From Spongospora subterranea (lineage: Eukaryota; Endomyxa; Phytomyxea; Plasmodiophorida; Plasmodiophoridae): DNA of 18,415 nucleotides. Below the pieces are notes generated by a model. The model did not search any database. It was given only the letters and a program-made list of their open reading frames with translations, and had not been told where the DNA came from. Positions 1-8,475 of this stretch are shown here, piece by piece. Within the stretch, counting starts at the first letter, position 1; each line of letters begins with the position of its first letter. The position numbers and the translations under genes were made by a program. The stretch is taken from the NCBI GenBank assembly GCA_900404475.1, contig OUQQ01000409.1, positions 1-18,415 on the forward strand. Reading direction: 5' to 3'.

Positions 1-2155
1 CCAAGACATGCCCAGTTCGGCGCACCTCAGTCTGTGACGTGGCGCGGGGGGGACACAGGGATACAGTCAGGTGTATGCCCTCCGTAACACGCGTGTAACA
101 AAGGGGATGGTTTTCCTCAATTATGGTCTTTGACGCCGGAAGTTCAGGAGTTCCAAGGCATCCAAGTTCGGCGAATCGAACTTGACTGCAACGATGATAC
201 TATCCAGACTCTCCAGTCCTCGGAATCTCTCGTGCTTATATAACAATGATTCTGCCTCGATTTTACATCAACGGCCGTAAGACGGTTTATCGAGAAAACT
301 GCAGGACGGGAGAGTCTGGATATTATTATCGTTCAATTTCTATCATCATCTTCGCGAGAGTTGACGTGCTTTCGGACGATTGAGGGAAACCCATCTCATT
401 CCTGTCATCCTCTCCACCAGGGTCCCAGCTATCAAACAAGGGTTGACGCAACTGATGACGTCAGATTTCATTCTCATTCATAATCGGCATTTGTTTACCC
501 ATCCAAATGGGGCACTTAGCGAATCGCACAAAATCTGCACGATCACTTTGGGAAGAAACATCTCGCATTCTAATGGAGGAAGACCCAGATACGCCTGTCG
601 AAAACAAGGTGCAGCTTGAATCGGGTTCATTACGCCCGATCAGGAGGATTTTCGCCGAACGACAGTCATACAATTGAGACCTCCTGAACTGGCGTTGACC
701 TCAGATGGAATGCCCTTGTTCCTGGGCATGTCTCACTCCAATATTCCTAGGGCTATGGGCCACCCGGCTCTGTTCAATATGCTGGCAGCGCCAGCGAATC
801 CGGTTTGTCCATCGACGCTACTTTTCGGCTTGTTTCAAAGCCATTCACGCAGCTCGTGACTGTCGTGGTAAACAATGGCGATCGGACTCATGTTTTCCTT
901 TCGTCTGTATTTTGATTTATCAGCGTCGGGACTTCTCAGACTCAGGGTGGGAATTACAATTAGGCCTGCCTGGCAGTTTGCTGCGATTTCGAGGTTGTAT
1001 TAACTAGTGCAGTCAAAGGTGCGAACATAGGTCAAAAAATTCTTGAGACTTTTATATTCGGCAGGTACAAAAGTGTGAGCTCGACATTATCATTGTCGGG
1101 GTACTAGGCTGAAAGTTCGGTCCCTATGTTCAGTGATGGTAGCCAAGTCGGCGGCGAACAGACTCGTGTGTTAAAACCTCGCGAATCGATTGCAGTTTCA
1201 GACGATGCATTGTGAAGATTCACACGAGGCCTTGCCCTAGCTGTTCCCAACCAGCCAAGTCGACCGTCGTGAGATTCGTCGAAGCCGCAGCCGGGCCAAG
1301 TCAACGGCACGACAAGGGTCGGACGAGAATTCGCGACTGGCTTTCCAAGCCAATCTACGCGCATCGCCGGTCAAGCAGCATTCAACCAACACGGGCAGCA
1401 ACCTGAACTTGACGTTGGTCGCGACGACTACGGTCCACAACCAAGCAGTCCTGGCGCCTTTGGGTTGTTTGTCTACGCAGGGCCTCGCGCCTTGGCAAGT
1501 AGGGCGCTCAGCTCTCAGCAAGAGGTGTTTCGAATGAGCGCCTTAGCTTGAGTATCCGCCCGGTTGTATTTAGACGGCTTCGACATGGGTTTGGCGACGG
1601 AACCGCGCAGGGTTTGACGAGCCTGGTTGGGATTTGCTGCGTTGATTCGTCTGACGTCCGACTTCAACGAAACAGGTCCCCTTTTCGGCACATGTTGCCG
1701 GGTCGGAACGGTGTTCGCATCGTGGCCCCTCTCGTCGGCGACAGGTTGTGTTGGACGAATGCAGAGGATGTATAACCACCAATGGTCAAAATCCATTGTC
1801 CATTCAAGTCACCCAGGCAAATTGCATTAGGATGCCCAACATTTACTTGAACAAACACTCGTTAGCGGTTCACGAGTTCTACAATACGGCGACTTGTCAC
1901 AAATCCAGTAGCTGGTTTATCAATGAAGTTTTGTTTGGACAGGTTACGAGATAAGTTTGCCAGCGGGTCTTCCCCATCTGATGAAGATCACTAACAGGGA
2001 AAATGCATCGTGGGGAGTGTCGTGAGATAATCTGGAACATTCGTGCCTCAAGCTATCCATAACATTCACACAATCCAGAATCTCTGGATGTATTGCGGGC
2101 GGATCGACCAGTATATTGGTATTGCACGAACAAGCAATCTTTATAATTGACCGAA
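1..2155. other. gene-poor stretch of about 2.1 kb
   Basis: I find no protein I recognise here on either strand. The open frames are short, overlap one another on both strands and show no domain-like runs, signal peptides or believable exon chains. The part between about 1100 and 1780 is richer in GC and has overlapping frames on both strands, so a diverged gene remnant is possible. A TATA-like ctTATATAAC lies near 237-246. The one clear structural element is the inverted repeat at 201-322, listed separately. The last few hundred bases presumably hold the promoter of the gene that starts at 2156. Confidence 0.5.
201..322. repeat. long inverted repeat that could fold into a branched hairpin
   Basis: Bases 201-214 (tatccagactctcc) are perfectly complementary to 309-322 (ggagagtctggata). 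With one mismatch the arms extend to about 20 bp (201-220 with 303-322). The loop of about 80 nt holds smaller complementary pairs: GAATC near 223 with GATTC near 249, CTCGAT near 258 with ATCGAG near 289, and CCGT-AAG-ACGG inside the latter. Together they could form a three-way-junction fold. No known RNA family is recognised and transcription is not shown; it could also be a small mobile-element relic. Confidence 0.5.
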
Positions 2156-2764
2156 ATGAACATCATATTGGTGGCCGGGTTGATGGCGATCATCTGCTTG
2201 AACATGCAGACCGCCAGGGCCCAAACCAACCTGACATTCGTTCAGGATATCTGGCCGATCATCACCAAATATATCGACGGGAGTAATCACCTATCGGCAA
2301 CTGGTGCCAATGGAAATTATCTTCCAATGCCGAACGCGGCAACGGCCTATACCAACATGTTCATGGTCCAATCGCAGATTAGTACGTCGACGTACCTGAT
2401 CACGCCATATAACCATTCAGCCAGCTTGTTGTGGAATTTAGTGGCAAAAGGACCCTTATCAGTAAGGTCGTAAAACTCGAAAAACGGGCCGTTATTGACC
2501 ATCGCCTCTCGTTAGAATGGAGTCGTTATGCCGCCAGGCAGCACGACGTTGACCAGCAAAGAGGTCGAACAGATTGCTAGCTGGATTGATCAAGGTGCGT
2601 TGTTCCAGATCGATGCCAAAGGGGTGTCGTCAGTTCCTGGGCCGAACGGCGGCGTCATCCGAGGAGGGAACACTGTCGATGCGTTGACATCAGTATATCT
2701 ATCGGTTGTCGGGACGGCGGCGGTCATAGCGATTACGTGGATCTATCTTAAAATTAAGCTATAG
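2156..2764 (+). CDS. secreted, membrane-anchored cytochrome c-like (planctomycete type) protein without CXXCH
   Basis: Two exons, 2156-2461 and 2516-2764, with a 54-nt phase-0 intron (GTAAGG...TTAG); about 184 aa. The first ATG is followed by a hydrophobic signal peptide ending near TARAQ. The mature part resembles the planctomycete-type cytochrome c domain: an N-terminal FVQDIWPII helix, then NHSASLLWNL, then MPPGSTTLTSKEVEQIASWI followed by DQGA. Splicing joins ...AKGPLS to NGVVMPPG, restoring the MPPG loop that carries the distal Met in this family. Where family members have CXXCH this protein has TKYIDGSNH, and I see no cysteine outside the signal peptide, so covalent haem attachment looks lost. 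A C-terminal transmembrane segment (about VYLSVVGTAAVIAITWIYL) ends in KIKL. Expected in a secretory-pathway or surface membrane with the domain on the lumenal side. The domain is best known from bacteria, so ancient transfer is possible; the intron shows it is a eukaryotic gene now. Confidence 0.65.
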
Positions 2765-2828
2765 TGGCAAGATGCCCGTCATCATCTTGGTACGAACAGT
2801 TTTGGTTGTTGACAAAACGTGTATATTC

Positions 2829-3764
2829 TTAATACAGACACAGTCGTAATTTGCCACCCCTCGACACCGTCTCTTGCGCCATGTACTTGCGGAAGAGCTC
2901 GACGAAATCGTTCTTGACGTCGTCCATGTCAAATAGGTTCATGGACTTCACATCCTGGGAAACCGTCAGCAATTGGCACATCCCGATCTGACTGGGTATG
3001 AATACAGACCCGGCCCATATCGATAATAACATGTTCTAAACATGACGATGTTAACGCACCGGCATCGTACAGCTTCAACAGCCTATTAGGGGTGCCGACA
3101 GCAATGCGAACATCGCCTTCGAGGGTGGTCACCTGTTCATTCACCTTCATGTGCTTGGCGAATAGTTTCGCTATCAGCAACTTTCCGTTTTGAAAATATT
3201 TTAACGCTCTGAAATGCAAAAGGAAACTGACGATTCAGAAAAAGTGTCCGACCCCCTTAAAAACCAAGTCGAACTGCATTACCTGACAATATCAACTGCT
3301 CTAATTGCTGAATATGTAATCACCAACATAATGGGACCATCTCGTCTGTCGCCACCGCCTAGAAATTTCTCCTTCCATTGGGGCTGCATGGCCTTGATGG
3401 CGCCGACAATCTTGCCCAGTTCTCGGATATTCAGTTGGGTTGACGGCGATAGCGGGATGAAATCGTCTCCGGTGCCTTTCTCCAGTTCGCCACAGTCCAG
3501 TAATCGGTGAAACGCTTCGGCCTGGCCGGCCGGCGGGCAGAACTCGGCGTCTCGCATCACGTTCTGCCTATATTTCTCGGTCTTGCCGCGTTTGGCGGCG
3601 TGCTTCATGGCCTCGATCCTCTTGCGCTTCTTCAACAGCTTGACCTCCTCCTGGTCCGCGCCCGGCGTCTGATCGTTCCGATCGTCGGGGTCGGCATCAT
3701 CCACAAGCGACGGCAATACGTCGGAATCGTTCACATCCTCGACAACCCACGCCGATTCCTCCAT
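2829..3764 (-). CDS. CMSS1: CMSS1/Cms1 family protein
   Basis: Three exons on the minus strand: 3764-3283, 3208-3010 and 2954-2829, with introns of 74 nt (GTAATG...TTTCAG) and 55 nt (GTCTGT...CCCAG); about 268 aa, close to the human protein (about 279 aa). The start is the ATG giving MEESAWVVED; an in-frame ATG 42 nt upstream is less likely. Layout: acidic N-terminus, a lysine/arginine-rich patch (LLKKRKRIEAMKHAAKRGK), then the conserved core with PIMLVITYSAIRAVDIVR, KLFAKHMKV and IAVGTPNRL, which match the SAVRALELIR, KLFAKHIKV and GVGTPGRI stretches of human CMSS1. The fold is helicase-like but lacks an ATPase site. The family is nuclear/nucleolar and tied to small-subunit ribosome biogenesis. 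The second donor (GTCTGT) is weak, but only this splice continues the conserved reading. Confidence 0.88.
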
Positions 3765-4268
3765 GGCGACGGCGAAAAACAAGGCTCCGCAGCGAAAGTT
3801 GAACAAGTAAAGTGTAACTGCAAAATCTCCAGATCAGTCAATTTCTTTCGCACTCCGGGCGGACTTCTCAAACCACTATCTTTGGAAAATATCCACAACG
3901 CTTGCTGACGTGAACAGCGAACGAGTGTCACCCAAACGACACTGATTGGGATCGACTTTCCGTCAGTGTTTGTTGATTCGAATTGCGATGGTTTTGAACG
4001 CATTGTCAGCGGCCGTAGCTGTGTTAGGTCGTCGATGGAAGTCAATCTTGGGTGTTTGGGATTGTTTCCCGAAACTTGACCGAATCGGTGGATAAACAAT
4101 CAACAGTGAAGGTGTCTATTTGCAGGACAGCATGGAAAGTTCGGATGTGGTTTCGGTTAAATGATCCGCGGTTCGGAAAATATATGGTTGTTTTTTGGTC
4201 GTGGCTGGCTGAATGAGTGAGTGGACTAGTCCGATTTAGTCGGCCGATCCAGACTAACAGGAACGATC
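3765..4268. other. divergent intergenic region between CMSS1 and the next + gene
   Basis: About 500 nt separate the CMSS1 start codon from the ATG at 4269 on the opposite strand, so both promoters should lie here. The open frames in this stretch run antisense to CMSS1 or have no recognisable content. No TATA box or obvious repeat stands out. Confidence 0.4.
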
Positions 4269-4580
4269 ATGTGGATAAATGGGTTTCTGATGGCGATCTC
4301 CATTGCCATCATCGGAACAGGCGCGAATCCGTCCAAGTTCGATATCATCGCTGGAGGGGAGGTGTCAGTAAGATCAGGAATCACGCTGGACGCGGATATC
4401 TCGCTGCCGGCGATCCCCAACCTGGCCATGGAGGGCATGGACGAACGGCAGGCGTTCTCGATCGTCGGAATCCGCCACCCATGGGATCAGCTCTCGGACG
4501 ACATGCAGGCGATGCCTTTCGGCCGACCTGTCGACCTTCACCTGGACCGGCTGCCAAAGGAGCGGTATCATGACCACTAG
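4269..4580 (+). CDS. small secreted protein candidate, unidentified
   Basis: A single open frame of 103 codons starting MWINGFLMAISIAIIGTGA, which reads as a short signal peptide. The rest (for example DADISLPAIPNLAMEGMDE) is rich in acidic residues, proline and methionine, has no cysteine and no further hydrophobic segment, and ends PKERYHDH. GC rises across the frame compared with its flanks, as it does in the confident exons of this window. No family is recognised and no intron is needed. It could be a spurious frame or the first exon of something longer. Confidence 0.4.
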   Translation: MWINGFLMAISIAIIGTGANPSKFDIIAGGEVSVRSGITLDADISLPAIPNLAMEGMDERQAFSIVGIRHPWDQLSDDMQAMPFGRPVDLHLDRLPKERYHDH

Positions 4581-4627
4581 CGCCAAACCCTTGACGGGTG
4601 CGCGTTGTCCATTTCCTCATAAATCTT

Positions 4628-4807
4628 GTAACATTGGGAAACGTTAATTCTGATGACACGTGAACTGCTGCTAGTCACACAGGTCGTACGCTATGTAATG
4701 TACCCACACGTAACATTTATTACTCTCATACGGTAGTTCCATAACGTAACATTGGGAGGGAAAATGTTGTCTTTGATGACACGTGATCCGCCGTGCATAT
4801 AGTCACA
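4628..4807. promoter_or_regulatory. duplicated element with two TGATGACACGTGA boxes
   Basis: Two imperfect direct copies (4628-4679 and 4746-4807) lie just upstream of the gene at 4857. Each contains, in the same order, GTAACATTGGGA (4628, 4746), TGATGACACGTGA (4651, 4774) and TAGTCACA (4672, 4800). The middle block holds the palindromic E-box CACGTG, bound by bHLH or bZIP factors in many eukaryotes. CGTAACATT also occurs once more between the copies near 4708. Conserved blocks separated by diverged spacers, right before a start codon, suggest a promoter element; binding is inferred only. Confidence 0.5.
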
Positions 4808-4856
4808 AGGGCCTGTGCTGTATATGACAGTAGACGCCCAGCTCGCTCACTGCACC

Positions 4857-5606
4857 ATGTCTGATCCTAATCTATCGGCCACGAATCCAGGTCTGGCGCA
4901 GGAAAACAGACCGACACCTAGGCCGGCGACCGATTCCAGCCGCGTCAGCTTGCTTGATCTGGTCAAGGAAGGGGTACGGCAGCAGAATGCCACCAGGGTC
5001 AATCGCATGGTTATTGCTGGGGAACTGGCCACGAACAATGAGGTGCAGGCATTCGTGAATGCTAATTCAGATATAAAAGGGAAAATTGATGGAAAGATAA
5101 CGGGCATTGTGTTCGTTGTGAACAAAACCGCTTTTATAATGGTTATCGAGGGGTTATTCGATCACCTGGTTGCCTATATAAATGGATTGGCGGCGTCGAA
5201 CATGTCAACACCATTTTACAGTGCTGCTAGAGTTTTGACCTCTGTTGAAGATGTAGAGCGTATGTTCCCTTTATGGGATCTTCGTCTCAAACGTGTTCCC
5301 AAAGCAGAACAGACCGACTTTTCCTCAGAGAACATTGCTCAAGCGGCGTTCGAAACTGTGAAACTTTTTTTATTGCTGGGCCTCGCGTTGCAAGGGCTGA
5401 ATAAGACTAAATGCAGTGAGTTCTTAGATTCGCAAAAGAGGGAAGTAACTGGAAGTATTCCATCATCGGAGCTCCTCTGTTTCTATGCGCACAATCACCA
5501 ATTTTTTACAATCGAGGACTACCTGAACGACTTCTATAACAACCCGGTCAAGATCGACCTTCACGGTGAGCGAATATTTCCAATGGAAGAACTTTTGGAT
5601 TACTAA
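4857..5606 (+). CDS. TEX47-like / BLUF-fold protein
   Basis: One exon of about 249 codons. I chose the ATG in CACCATGTC (MSDPNLSATN) for its context; another in-frame ATG lies at 4824. The first 40 residues are proline/serine-rich and disordered-looking. The core from about RVNRMVIAGELATN through KITGIVFVVNKTAFIMVIEG to the following helix (HLVAYINGL) has the beta-alpha-beta order of BLUF-type ferredoxin folds, in which the ITGxLLY...hhhxhEG segment is diagnostic. The later VEDVERMFPLWDLR resembles the stretch in animal TEX47, a testis protein of similar length (about 250 aa) with a BLUF-like domain. I do not see the N-terminal Tyr and downstream Asn/Gln set of photoactive BLUF proteins, so flavin binding is doubtful. 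Its stop codon lies 14 nt from the stop of the convergent phosphatase gene. Family assignment is by pattern only. Confidence 0.5.
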   Translation: MSDPNLSATNPGLAQENRPTPRPATDSSRVSLLDLVKEGVRQQNATRVNRMVIAGELATNNEVQAFVNANSDIKGKIDGKITGIVFVVNKTAFIMVIEGLFDHLVAYINGLAASNMSTPFYSAARVLTSVEDVERMFPLWDLRLKRVPKAEQTDFSSENIAQAAFETVKLFLLLGLALQGLNKTKCSEFLDSQKREVTGSIPSSELLCFYAHNHQFFTIEDYLNDFYNNPVKIDLHGERIFPMEELLDY

Positions 5607-5620
5607 ATACAATATTTTGG

Positions 5621-6904
5621 TTAATTTGAAGAATCTGCATCGCTAGGATGGAGCCCAGGCACGATGTGTCCAATGGTCGGCAGAATGATATCTGGACGAT
5701 AAGCGAAGCGCTTCAGATCGGAACACTTTGTTACTCCTGTTAATATGAGTGCCGTTGTGATGTTTGCTTGCATTCCTCCGAGAATATCTATGTTTCAATG
5801 AATGAACACATTCCCAGCAAACGGATGACAAATCATTATTCACCTGTATCCATGCGATCACCTATTACGATGGTGTCGGCCCGTTTCACGCCTAATTGAT
5901 TTAAAGCTGTCCTCATAATCTAAAATTGCAATAAGCACATTCACCACTGAAGACTTTGATCCCCTACCATCGGATTCGGTTTGCCGACAAAGTAAGCATC
6001 AACTTCAGCAACCATCTCAATAGGTTTGATAAGGGCCGCACAACCAGGAACGAAGGAGGCACCCATTCTGTCCTTTGTGTCACAATTTGTGCCTAGAAGG
6101 CGAGCTCCCGCCCGGACCAAGTGCACAGCATGCTCAATTTTCTCATAACTGTAATTTCTGGTCTCACCGACTACAACCCATTCGGGATTGTGATCGTTCA
6201 TTGTAAAACCTTCATCGTATAGAGCTAGGAAAGTATCAGGACAACCAATTAGATGCGGATTGGACGGTTACCAGATATCAGTCCTGGTTCACCAATTACG
6301 TAAGCGGAACCGCCCCGAGGCGATGACTTTTTCATGAAGCTGGCAGTGGCAAGGGCTGACGTGTAGAAATGGGTCTCCTCAACCTGTTAACCGATGAAAA
6401 CACGTCTTAGCACTGAATGTGGCTCACTTACGTTTATACCCATACGAAAAAGTTTTTCTTGGAGTTCTTTTGGAGATCGTTCACTTGCGTTCGTCAAGAA
6501 TAAAAACTTCTTATTGCTCCGTTGAAGATAGTCAACGAACTCAGAGGCCCCAGCAAGCAAAGATTTTCCGTGATCTTATTGGAGAAAAACTATGGCATTA
6601 GCAGCGAATCGAACGGGAGAAATCCACCTACAAAGGACTCCGTCCACTATTTCAAACAGTCACGATCGCAGTCGTCGACGATAACATGGTAAATGTTGGA
6701 AAACACTTACTGTCAATGATGAAGCCAGATTTATTCCGAATGTCCTCTATCCTCTGTATAAATTATATCCATTACTAATGGAGATATCGCTCAAATTCGT
6801 GTCATACTTTCCCGCTCAAGATGAGCAGGTAGTATGTGTGGAGCACATACCACAGTGGAGGATTTAGACACAGCGGCTATACACTCAATCTCGGCCGACG
6901 ACAT
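5621..6904 (-). CDS. HAD-superfamily phosphatase, NagD/4-nitrophenylphosphatase type (class IIA)
   Basis: Eight exons on the minus strand: 6904-6851, 6753-6711, 6646-6632, 6574-6432, 6383-6272, 6224-5968, 5919-5844 and 5787-5621. They join into 288 codons with every phase consistent. Introns are 97, 64, 57, 48, 47, 48 and 56 nt. All HAD motifs are present: nucleophile and acid/base in IIDMDGVLYHG (D32, D34), motif II LTN (T65), motif III Lys in VGKPNPM (K204) and the metal-binding IGDRMDTDILGG (D229, D234). The C2 cap lies between, with WVVVGETRNYSYEKI and LLGTNCDTKDRMGASFVPG. Likely a cytosolic phosphatase of small phosphometabolites such as 2-phosphoglycolate; substrate cannot be read from sequence. 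The start ATG (gaccATGTCG) is preceded by no in-frame alternative. Exon 3 is only 15 nt and encodes the catalytic loop. The 3' end faces the TEX47-like gene 14 nt away, so the two 3' UTRs probably overlap. Confidence 0.9.
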
Positions 6905-6973
6905 GGTCTGGACCGATCTGACCACACGACGTTGAATATTGACGAACATGATGCGGTCTTGCGTGTATTTGAT

Positions 6974-7200
6974 GGAATGACTGAACCAAAAAATCTGATC
7001 CGGTTAACCTGTGAAACGGGTACCGTACACGTACTCTGTCAGCGACTTGTACATGTTTGTGTCAGCGATTTGTACAGTTCACTGTACCTGGTAATGACTG
7101 AGCCAACAGATGTGAAACGGGAACAGACGGGAACCTTACACGTGCTCTGTCAGCGACTTGTACAGTTTGTGTCAGCGATTTATACAGTTTACTGTACAGG
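6974..7200. repeat. imperfect tandem duplication (about 110 nt x 2) with nested 22-nt repeats
   Basis: Copy A (6974-7090) and copy B (7091-7200) share, in order, aatgactga(a/g)ccaa, gtgaaacggg, a block ending in ctctgtcagcgacttgtaca, and gtcagcgattt(g/a)tacagtt. Within each copy the unit gtcagcga(c/t)ttgtacagttt occurs twice, about 22-23 nt apart. Each copy ends in a small palindrome (gtacagt-tc-actgtac in copy A). The repeat lies between the phosphatase promoter (minus strand) and the SmD1 gene. No coding role is evident. Confidence 0.7.
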
Positions 7201-7804
7201 AGATGACGGGATTGGATGAAGTGTCTGTGATCCGCCATGTCGAGCGTGCACAGGGTGAGAGGGTGGTGTTTGGCCAAAACCGCTGGGGATGCACTGACAT
7301 TACCAACGACTTGGCCATTCATTGCTCAACGCCATCACTGATTAAATGTAATATTAATGGATGTCTGCCATCATAGTGCACATTCTCTTTGTGCTCCCTG
7401 TGTCGGCACTTCAAATCCATCATTTTTTTTGTTCTCAATATGCAGATAAAATCTCTCATTTCCTCAAAATACCAACAACAATTTGTAATTGCCATAGGGA
7501 CTCACATTTAATTTCAAGGCTAATGATTCAGATGTTTGTGACTTGACTACTGCACAACTCTATAGATAGCCTCGGAAGGCCATTTCTATACTAAACGTCG
7601 CAAAACTACAAAGCTTTGTTTGCAAAAAGCAAAATCCTGTTGAATATGCTTGCTTACTCCTCTGATAATTGCGGCGTCGATCAAATTGAAAACCACGATC
7701 GGGACGAAGACTGTATTGATAAGTTGTCTATTCCCAGAGACCTGTCCGTGGCGGACTCCGATTTGCCATTGTTCGCCCTCCTTCGTAAGCGGCGTCAAGC
7801 GATC
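7201..7804. other. intergenic region upstream of SmD1
   Basis: About 600 nt with no gene I can support. A frame at 7361-7546 starts with a hydrophobic run (MSAIIVHILFVLPVSA) but continues without recognisable content. The open frame that runs into the SmD1 start from 7616 has no family resemblance and is probably chance. The SmD1 promoter must lie here. Confidence 0.4.
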
Positions 7805-8221
7805 ATGAAGCTCGTCCGGTACGTGGTTGATATGGCATTCGCTCCGGCGATGATCTAATCTGGGTTCGCCCTCGACAGGTTTCTCATGAAGCTGATCAAT
7901 GAGACCGTGACGATCGAGCTGAAAAACGGGACCGTTGTTCACGGCACAGTCGTCGGCGTTGATATCGCCATGAACACCCACCTGAAGACGGTCAAGATGA
8001 CGGTAAAGGATCGTAATCCGGTCCAGCTCGATAACCTCAGTATTCGGGGGAACAATATCCGCCAATACATTCTGCCAGACGCGCTGAACCTCGACGCGCT
8101 GCTGGTCGACGACACGCCCAAGAGAGGCGCGCCGAAAGAACGCGCCGGTCGAGGACGGGGCCGAGGACGTGGTCGTGGCGTTGGCCGAGGAAGAGGTCGT
8201 GGAGGCCCACCGCGACGGTAA
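7805..8221 (+). CDS. SNRPD1: small nuclear ribonucleoprotein SmD1
   Basis: Two exons, 7805-7818 and 7879-8221, split by a 60-nt intron (GTACGT...GACAG with branch-like TCTAATC). The first exon is 14 nt and gives MKLV plus part of R; splicing yields [19 protein letters not shown], which matches the conserved SmD1 start. Total 118 aa, against 119 in human. Sm1 motif: [20 protein letters not shown]; Sm2 motif: [16 protein letters not shown]. The C-terminal tail is a run of RG dipeptides ([10 protein letters not shown]...GGPPRR), the usual target of symmetric arginine dimethylation and SMN binding. SmD1 is part of the heptameric Sm ring on U1, U2, U4 and U5 snRNA, matching the many introns in this window. 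Reading only from the ATG at 7886 would lose the first eight residues. Confidence 0.97.
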
Positions 8222-8475
8222 TTGTGTTGTACTCATATCCGGGTTCCATGATAGTTCACACCGTAATACATTATGGAACAAACATTCACGTTCGTTCGAT
8301 CCAAATGCGGTTGTCGACATTGCCGTCGGTTCAGTAGTCTTTTTAACCATTTTTGATCACTCGATCAGTGTCAGTACCTTTTTGCATTATAGCAAGGGTA
8401 TCGGCGACCCCGTTCCATTGTTTCGCGTTTTCGTGGGTTTTGAAGGACGCCGACCTGGGGGCGCGGACGGGCCCA

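Noticed and set aside
1981..2100. CTGATGA as a C box on the plus strand
   Set aside because: No CTGA D box at suitable distance and no terminal stem.
3507..4099. Open frames around the CMSS1 start on both strands
   Set aside because: They overlap the CMSS1 first exon in other frames or its upstream region, and none resembles a protein family.
7586..8350. 254-codon open frame on the minus strand opposite SmD1
   Set aside because: It is the antisense of SmD1; its arginine-rich and repetitive parts mirror the RG-tail codons, and SmD1 with its intron explains the stretch fully.
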